A program made the position numbers and the translations under genes. From the NCBI GenBank assembly GCA_009760855.2, contig WPIO01000044.1, positions 1,092,001 through 1,156,000 of the forward strand: a stretch of 64,000 nt of DNA. Reading direction: 5' to 3'. The notes below the pieces were generated by a model. That model had not been told where the DNA came from, ran no database searches, and saw nothing but the letters and a program-made list of their open reading frames with translations. Positions 34,471 to 64,000 of the stretch are shown piece after piece; position 1 is the stretch's first letter; each line of letters starts with the position of its first letter. This stretch comes from Cristatella mucedo. Its lineage: Eukaryota; Bryozoa; Phylactolaemata; Cristatellidae.

Positions 34471-36182
34471 TCGCAGACAAAGTACAATCCTCCCTCCCGA
34501 AAGCCCATGGCTATGCACTTTTATTAGGGTGGTGTTCAAAATCAACCTTACGCGGGCAAGAGCACAAGTTTTTAAAAGTCTGCTGATGTCCACCGTGGTT
34601 TATTTTTATTTTTGCTGTCCGGGTGGCTTAGTAAGTCAACCGGGGATGTATTTCTTCCAAATGTGCCGAATTTCTTCGAAACAAGTGGACGGCCAGGTGC
34701 AAGGGGTCTTCATTTTCAATATTGTATGAAAGCTATTGGTCTTCAATAGGAAGCCGCTGTTGTGAACACTTAGCAATGGACTTGCACAGTTTATTGTGAA
34801 GCTATTGCTCATCCGATTTCGCTTCGGTGTCAGGCTACGCCAACCGGTCGCCAGGCAGCTAGGCTGTCCTCGCTCAAGAGACGAACTCGAACTGGAGTTC
34901 TCGATTGGTGCCTTCGACAAGACATCCACACCCTTCCATTCCCCCAGCCATTTAGACCGCTCCAGCCTGAAAATCTTTATGCATATGGCGCGTAGCCCGG
35001 ATAGGCTCTTCAGCCGCTCTAAGAAAATTACCTACCCCATTTCATGTACCCTGAAGGTCGGTGGCGAGGGCGTGCAGGAAACATGTTTGAACCGGTCTGA
35101 AAAGAAATCTTCACGTCCACTAGAACCTGGAGCCGCACGCCGGACCCAGCATGCCTGCCGCACGTTTATTTAGTCACAACAAAAACAAAAATGGACAGCC
35201 CTTCCCCAGATAGACACCCTAGAGGTTCGGGAAGGACTCTATAGTTTCTCGGAAAATTGGGCGCTCCCGATAGGTGGACGATCTGAAACACCGCCCAGTT
35301 GACCTTGGTAGTCATAACAGAGAAGAAATACCATTTTAGCCCGCCTAATAATATGAGTAATCCCTCTTTAAAAACCCAGCTATCGTCCCCATAGAAACTA
35401 TGTATGTCTGCACGTAAGGTTACCGCCTCACCCTCTTCAGTCTCACCCAACGACATGCACTTAAGTATCTATGTTTTGCTGTATGCTCAAACGTCCTGGA
35501 GCTTTATTCTCTCCAATCATGGACATGTATAGAACAACTTAGCAGTAAGAAATAATCTAGACTCGTATCGTACAGGCAGAGCTGAACTGGTATTTCAAAC
35601 TTCACTGATACGTTAAGTATGAGCCGAGTTAAGGAATGTCCAAGGCATCGAGCTGCACTGAAAATAAAGCTGTATTAAAGTCACAACCATGCACTTCACA
35701 ATAAACACGAATTGGGATACTAATGGCGCATAATGCAGATATCAATATTTTTTTATTTATAGATATATTGCTTCCGGTCTACAGATAGGTTAGATACGGA
35801 TTGCACAATAATTTTTTCTTGTGGGGAAGTCATCAGAACTTCTGACTCCATTTCTAACATGTTTGTCTTTTGAAATGCACCCTAAACACATTCGATTGCC
35901 GGATCACTAGGGGCCCCATATTTACTCACAAAGTGGCAGCCAGGAGAAACTCTCTGCATCGCCATTTAAGCATCCATTTCGACAGATCATGTACATTATA
36001 TATGCAACAAAACCAATGACTTTGTGCAATCGTGCAGCTGTGATGGCCATAACAGCTACTGTATATGATAGAATTGACCAAAACTGCTGATCAATCGGCG
36101 ACCATACTATTACTTATGAAACTACTTAACTCCACGTGCAATTGCAAAAGTCTGTCTGCAAAAGAAAATCAAAGGTCGACTT
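34471..36182. other. Unassigned sequence
   Basis: 1.7 kb. Frames of 97-125 codons at 34636-35456 on both strands show no family that I know. No repeat match inside the window. Confidence 0.3.
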
Positions 36183-36260
36183 CTTCAGCAGCCTTATTTC
36201 TATAGCTGCAGTAAAGAGCCCTTGCGGCTACCGAGGCCATAAACCTATAAGACAGGCTCG
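36183..36260 (-). mobile_element. SINE-B fragment
   Basis: CAGCAGCCTTATTTCTATAGC...AAAGAGCCCTTGCGGCTACCG, the tail and part of the body only. Confidence 0.6.
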
Positions 36261-36659
36261 TGCACTACAATAATCCTTTAGGTTTGTTGATGAAACATAT
36301 TGACATGATCTCTTCCCCTAAGAGTAGCGGCTGGTTAAGCCTGGCAGACATCCAACGTGGCAAAAATACGTGGGGGTCTCCCTCGTGAATTAAGAGGATA
36401 CAGCGATGGCATTGTCGAAATGGAAATGCAAGACCTTTCCTGACCACATGGGTCGCCCGTAAGACACATACAATACAATATCTCGTGGAGCCCCTGAATT
36501 TCTGGAAGGGCTCTCGAGTTGAAAAATAACTAAGGTTTCGTGAAGATAAATCCTAAATGGAAGTGCATAATCAGTTTGGGTAGAGGAGCTATGCACGAGG
36601 TCTGGCGATAATTAAAGTGTGTATACAACGACTGCAAGGCAATGCAAAAATTTCTGCAA
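36261..36659. other. Unassigned sequence
   Basis: Two overlapping minus frames (36265-36596) without a recognisable domain. It may be distal 3' UTR or flank of the GLCCI1-like gene. Confidence 0.25.
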
Positions 36660-37161
36660 TCTCCTAACTTTAATACAGCTCATGGACATGGTGACAAAAG
36701 CCTGCACTCATAGCTGCTGCTATTCCTTGACTGGCAAGGTATACAAAAATAAGTATCTTCCGATAAAAATATATACACAAACAAACTACTAAAACAATAT
36801 ATACAAAGAGCACAGTGAACTCGCGACAGCGGCTATGAGCCACGAGGATAGCTGTTCAGCCGAAGGCACACTGTCAATAAAAACTGGCCACTCAGAGCCA
36901 ACCTCGGGTAGCGAGACGTGCTTTCTGCAGTATAAACACAAGGTCTGGACAGAACTCAGTATTCAGAGCTGAGAATATAGCAGCATGATCTAGGAGGTGC
37001 AGCTGATGAATTGAACTACCTAAGCAAAAATAGGCATCCGCCTGAACGAATAGATGGAACGAGATGAATGATAAAGATGCTGGTCGTAGTAATTTGATTA
37101 GGAATACGTCATCAGCTCTCATGACACGAAGTCGATCCTTAACAAGGCACTGTAGCCTACT
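36660..37161 (-). other. Likely 3' UTR of the GLCCI1/FAM117-like gene
   Basis: About 500 nt after the stop hold no further family-like coding. An ATTAAA hexamer (minus strand, 36669-36674) is a possible poly(A) signal, but nothing else fixes the end. Confidence 0.35.
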
Positions 37162-60475
<23,314 letters not shown>

Positions 60476-60680
60476 CGTACTTCTTTTTAGCTTGGGTGCA
60501 TACCAGGCATAGAGACAAAGGGTAGCCCTCAGGCTGGACGGCGTCCACAACCGGCGAGCCCGCAAGCCGGCACAGGTACTACGTAGGCCATCCGAGCAGC
60601 CAATGTGGAATTCACGTGACCGTATTGCGTTTTTCTGATTGGTTCAAACGGATGCAACGTGCCTGAGGGTACTTTCACAC
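60476..60680 (-). promoter_or_regulatory. Candidate promoter of the GLCCI1/FAM117-like gene
   Basis: Directly upstream of the ATG lie a CCAAT box at 60600-60604 (plus), an inverted one (ATTGG) at 60638-60642, and between them the palindromic E-box TCACGTGA at 60612-60619, a USF/MiT-type site. CpGs are denser here than in the surrounding repeats. No TATA box is seen near the expected start. Confidence 0.5.
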
Positions 60681-60825
60681 ATGCTTTGGAGTAGTATAAA
60701 CACATCAATATAGCATTGATCGTAATTTCATGCTTGTCTTATTTTTATTTTTCTTGATAGATTAACTTGAATTTCATGCTCAGCTTTCTGGTTGGTACTG
60801 TGGAAGCTGCGTGAGAAAAAGGCCA

Positions 60826-60860
60826 AACCGTTGCCATGGTAGCGCAATGGCGGCCATTCG
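60826..60860. promoter_or_regulatory. X-box-like and YY1-like sites upstream of the GLCCI1-like gene
   Basis: GTTGCCATGGTAGC at 60830-60843 is an RFX X-box-like palindrome with one mismatch. AATGGCGGC at 60846-60854 fits YY1 and overlaps a plus-strand ATG at 60847. A short plus-strand frame (MAAIRCFQEPVHDP...) starts there and runs to 61014, but I see no convincing donor, so a divergent gene is only possible. Confidence 0.3.
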
Positions 60861-61017
60861 ATGCTTCCAGGAACCAGTTCACGACCCTCACCGGCGCCGG
60901 AAACGATCTGTAACTGAGTCACACATGGCCAGACATGGAACAAACTACGAAGCCATCTACCGCGTTGATGTGTCTATTTCTACGAACGAACCGCCGATTC
61001 ACATAAAAATCTAACAT

Positions 61018-61019
61018 AC

Positions 61020-61113
<94 letters not shown>
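61018..61113 (+). repeat. (TG)n microsatellite
   Basis: About 90 nt of pure TG preceded by ATATATAT. Confidence 0.97.
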
Positions 61114-61117
<4 letters not shown>

Positions 61118-61770
61118 CTATTTGCTAACAGAGGCTGGCCAGGTTAGCAAGACGAGCCGATCTTGACGGCGCCGCAAAACCATTCGTCGCTTACCTCGGA
61201 TATTTGTTCTGCCTTTAGCCCTGCTTCAAACGGAAATATTCAGATAGCCGCAAATGCAACTCTTCCATTCTTGCTCATTCACTGCTCGTATGGTTTACTT
61301 CGCATGTGTCCACAAGGGTCTGAATGGCAACCTTACGCGCCTCGTTATTGCATAAACCCCTGCCAAGCACTACGTCAATGTTCACTGAATTTTGATACTT
61401 AATGAATGACTAACTCCTAAGTCTTATTCTGCGCCTCAATCGGTCAAGCAACGGAGATCTCAATCGAGAGCGAAGAATCCTATAGGAATTCTCATGACCG
61501 CAATGCACTGACAATAATAATAGGCCTCTTATACATCTCAGCGAAAACAGCCGAACTCGCTTCATTAGATGTGTATACACTATGTATGGAAGCTAGTCAA
61601 ATATACTTTACGATGACAGAGATTTTTAGATACCACTCGAGCGCTGTCCATTTTGTAGTAGCGTATGTCAACTCTTAAGATTTTTTTGTGGAAAGCATCC
61701 ATATCGATAATCCCCATATTCGCAACCGCAAGCAATTCGCCATATCTGCGACTTGGATATCAACACAAAA
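61114..61770. other. Unassigned sequence
   Basis: Short frames only. Confidence 0.3.
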
Positions 61771-61941
61771 AGGTTAGCTGATTTAACAGTCTCATTTGTG
61801 TAGTACCAGAAGAGCCTTAACGGCTATCAAAACTGTTTTGCAGTGGGCAATAAAGGATCGCTCACTCACTCCAGGACTCGAACCCACGACCTGGAATGCG
61901 AAGAGCATGCACCTGTGCCCCTGGACTAAGACCCTGGGGCA
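61771..61941 (-). mobile_element. SINE-B copy
   Basis: GGTTAGCTGATTTAACAGTC tail, AAGAGCCTTAACGGCTATC, AATAAAGGATCGC, box B complement GGACTCGAACCC and head ending GACTAAGACCC. Confidence 0.8.
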
Positions 61942-62221
61942 TATTTCATCTTTGAACGCCTGAACGAGGTTCAGATGTGCTTCCGTGGTGAGAGTTTCTT
62001 TCTTTTTTAGTTGAAAAATGCCACTGGACCTCTACAGTCAGTCGTGAATGTGGCCAATGAATTGGCAATTATATCCATGAAATACAGCCAAGTTTCCCTT
62101 TCCAAGAAAAGCTTCAGTGGCAAACAAACCATGGTCAAGCAGAGCAAGCAACAAAATTTTTCATCTGACCTAAGTGTCTACCTAGATTTAGTTTGCTAAT
62201 TCCTAATATTTAAATACTATC

Positions 62222-62305
62222 ATATATAAAATGCCTGGACAGAAATCTAGTCTCTTAGTGGGCTATAGACATCTTATTGTTAGTATTACTATTATTATTA
62301 TTGCA
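62222..62305 (+). mobile_element. LINE/SINE tail remnant
   Basis: AAAATGCCTGGACAGAAATCTAG...GGGCTATAGAC with a trailing (ATT)n. Confidence 0.55.
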
Positions 62306-63070
62306 TCTGAAGTGTAAAACTAGCATCAGCTTCCTTGGACTCTCAAATCCTCGTAGGAGAATTGATCTAGCTGGCTCTATCCTATATTTTACAATTGTTG
62401 ATGGCTGGAGCTGTAACTCTGCACTTGTTGCACTACTTATTGCACTACTTGTTGCACTACAGAAAAAGCTCCAGCATTTCCTCTGCAGCAAACTGGTTCT
62501 TTCCTCTACTGCCAGTTCTGGCCGGCTTGCTGTCCAGCTTTGGCTACTATTTCTGTTTACCTTACTTTCTCGGCCCTTTCCTAATTTTGCAATTTTTTTC
62601 TGAATCCGAATCATAATTTCTTGCTTTCCTCTATTTCTAAAGATGAAATCGCTGGCTACAGAATGGTGTAGAGAAAGCTGTCTAGGCTTGAACTGGGTTC
62701 TATTGAGCCCCAAATAGGACACTCGCTTAGTTCTAGTCACTTTGTAAAGCTTTCGGATGGAGATACAGGGCACGTTTATGTACACGTGCGCCCAGCAGTC
62801 GACCGCTCGAGGGGCCGTTTAGCTGAGCATCACTGCCGTGACTGCCCCCCTGTCGACAAGCGTGCTTCGTACACAGGCTTATTCGAATCTATTCAAACGC
62901 ATCAGTTGTCTATTGCAGGAGGAACATGGTTTTGCTATCCTCATCGCAATTGTCGCCGAACCAAAATGCTACTAGAATCGGCCCCCTGTGCAGCTTTGGA
63001 TTTTGGCTTTCGACCAAAACGCCTACTACCAGCCCTGATGTCGTCGGAGGGTGACCACACGTGCTGGGCC
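62306..63070. other. Unassigned sequence
   Basis: A 176-codon minus frame (62785-62255) ends in the Asn run made by the ATT microsatellite and has no recognisable domain. TTGTTGCACTACTTATTGCAC-type short tandem units lie at 62425-62460. Confidence 0.3.
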
Positions 63071-63118
63071 AGGAGGAGAAGGAGAAGGAGAAGGAGGAGG
63101 AGGAGGAGGAGGAGGACT
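63071..63118 (+). repeat. (GGA)n purine tract
   Basis: AGGAGAAGGAGAAGG leading into GGAGGAGGAGG. Confidence 0.92.
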
Positions 63119-64000
63119 GAGCCATGGAGGTGTCCTTTCGAGCGTGCCCGCGACAGTTTGTGGGACTAGAAGTGGCTGGGTCCTCCAGAAGCAGACTTCG
63201 GCAGCCTGCTCAAAGGCAGAGTCCTTGCCTGCTGTCACCAGTGCTCCGGAGACATGCCTGGCAGCATTCTAGGGCAATGCCATTGGGAGGGAAGCTGGAC
63301 GATGCATAATTAGGTGTACCCCTAGCAGCTCATTACAAAGACCCCGGCTCAACTCTTCTGTGCACTGTAAAGTTTCTGTTGCTTCTACATTTCTTGGAAT
63401 GCATACCCGCCCGGTTGGTTTATCGCCATCCTTTCCTGGAATCTCCGAGAGCCACCCCATGCGGTTGCTTCTTCCCTTTCCTCTGCACTGCGGAGATGCT
63501 CTCATCTGTGCTGCACCAGCAGTCGATGCTGCTGCTGCTTTATCTTTTCCCTTTTCCGGCAATGAAAGCTCCAGCATATGCCAGTCACTGTCCCCTCAGT
63601 TTCGAGACCGAGCCACATGCCTCGAGTAATCCCACGCAATCGGGTGTACACGGAGGCATAACGCCAGTAAGCAGTCTCTTAGCACGAGGCCAAGGCAGTT
63701 GTAGATAAGCTACAAAATGCACGGGGATGTGAATCAGTGTCGTGGAGCAGGAAGAGGTTAAACAGGAAGAAGGTGAGATGAGATGCACATCATCCCCAAG
63801 TCTTGGGAAATCTTTTGTAGGATAAGCTACTGGTTTTGGATAATTTTGTCTAACGACCAGGGTTCGTCTGAAGCTTGATTGGAGAACGAAATGCACATGC
63901 ATGTGCGCATCACGCTCACCTCTAGCTGACCAATGCCATCACTGCATAGCCCTTAGACCAGGTAGCTCGCAATGGCGCCTCGCAATGGCTGAACTGCCTA
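63119..64000. other. Unassigned sequence
   Basis: Apart from the weak candidate exon near 63.4-63.57 kb, nothing I can support. Confidence 0.3.
63416..63566 (-). CDS. Weak candidate exon, unknown protein
   Basis: A minus-strand frame beginning MLELSLPEKGKDKAA at about 63577 stays open through MGWLSEIPGKDGDKPTGR and meets a GG|GTATGC donor-like site near 63413. It is Lys/Gly/Ala-rich, with no recognisable domain and no clear acceptor. Confidence 0.15.

Noticed and set aside
62255-62785. 176-codon minus ORF as a gene
   Set aside because: The C terminus is the Asn run of an ATT microsatellite next to a LINE tail; no recognisable domain.

Overview
The window is animal nuclear DNA, most likely from an invertebrate metazoan. 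Genes are split by GT-AG introns. Most of the sequence is non-LTR retrotransposon debris of the L2/CR1 superfamily, together with tRNA-derived SINEs and very long (CT)n/(GA)n tracts. I cannot place the organism more precisely than an animal that carries both a GLCCI1/FAM117-type gene and TIR/RHIM signalling proteins. There is no operon structure, and no rRNA gene, tRNA gene or CRISPR array is visible.

Two host genes can be read, both on the minus strand. (1) A GLCCI1/FAM117-family gene runs from an ATG at 60475 down to a stop at 37162-37164. I reconstruct nine coding exons (256, 185, 45, 255, 42, 178, 127, 66 and 115 nt). They have compatible phases throughout, canonical splice sites at all but the weak last acceptor, and a 15.5-kb first intron. 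The predicted product is 422 aa and keeps the family landmarks, including two TQT motifs of the kind bound by dynein light chain LC8. (2) A GC-rich exon at 28905-29709 (the open frame extends to 29992) encodes a TIR domain, an acidic coiled coil and a C-terminal RHIM amyloid motif. This is the domain order of the vertebrate adaptor TRIF/TICAM1 and is the most interesting item here. Its apparent stop codon is part of a perfect splice donor, so the gene continues. A 19-nt candidate first coding exon with a matching phase lies at 32688-32706, below a CCAAT-box promoter-like region near 33.0 kb.

Repeats by region. 0-28 kb is almost entirely LINE family 1 and family 2 copies in both orientations, with SINE-A/SINE-B copies and one hAT-like MITE (22223-22494). 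28-33 kb holds the TIR-RHIM gene. 33-37 kb is repeats plus unassigned sequence. 37-60.5 kb is the GLCCI1/FAM117 gene, whose introns hold many LINE copies, including two from one young subfamily at 52.9 and 57.7 kb. 59.2-59.5 kb is a minisatellite with two unit lengths. 60.5-60.9 kb looks like the gene's CpG-containing, possibly divergent, promoter. 61-64 kb has no confident gene.

LINE family 1 and SINE-A share their 3' hairpin tail, which suggests the SINE is mobilised by the LINE. Several copies are nested or structurally informative: a 5'-inverted insertion at 10818-11745, a LINE tail inside a SINE near 541-640, and a SINE inside a duplicated LINE tail at 45475-45606.
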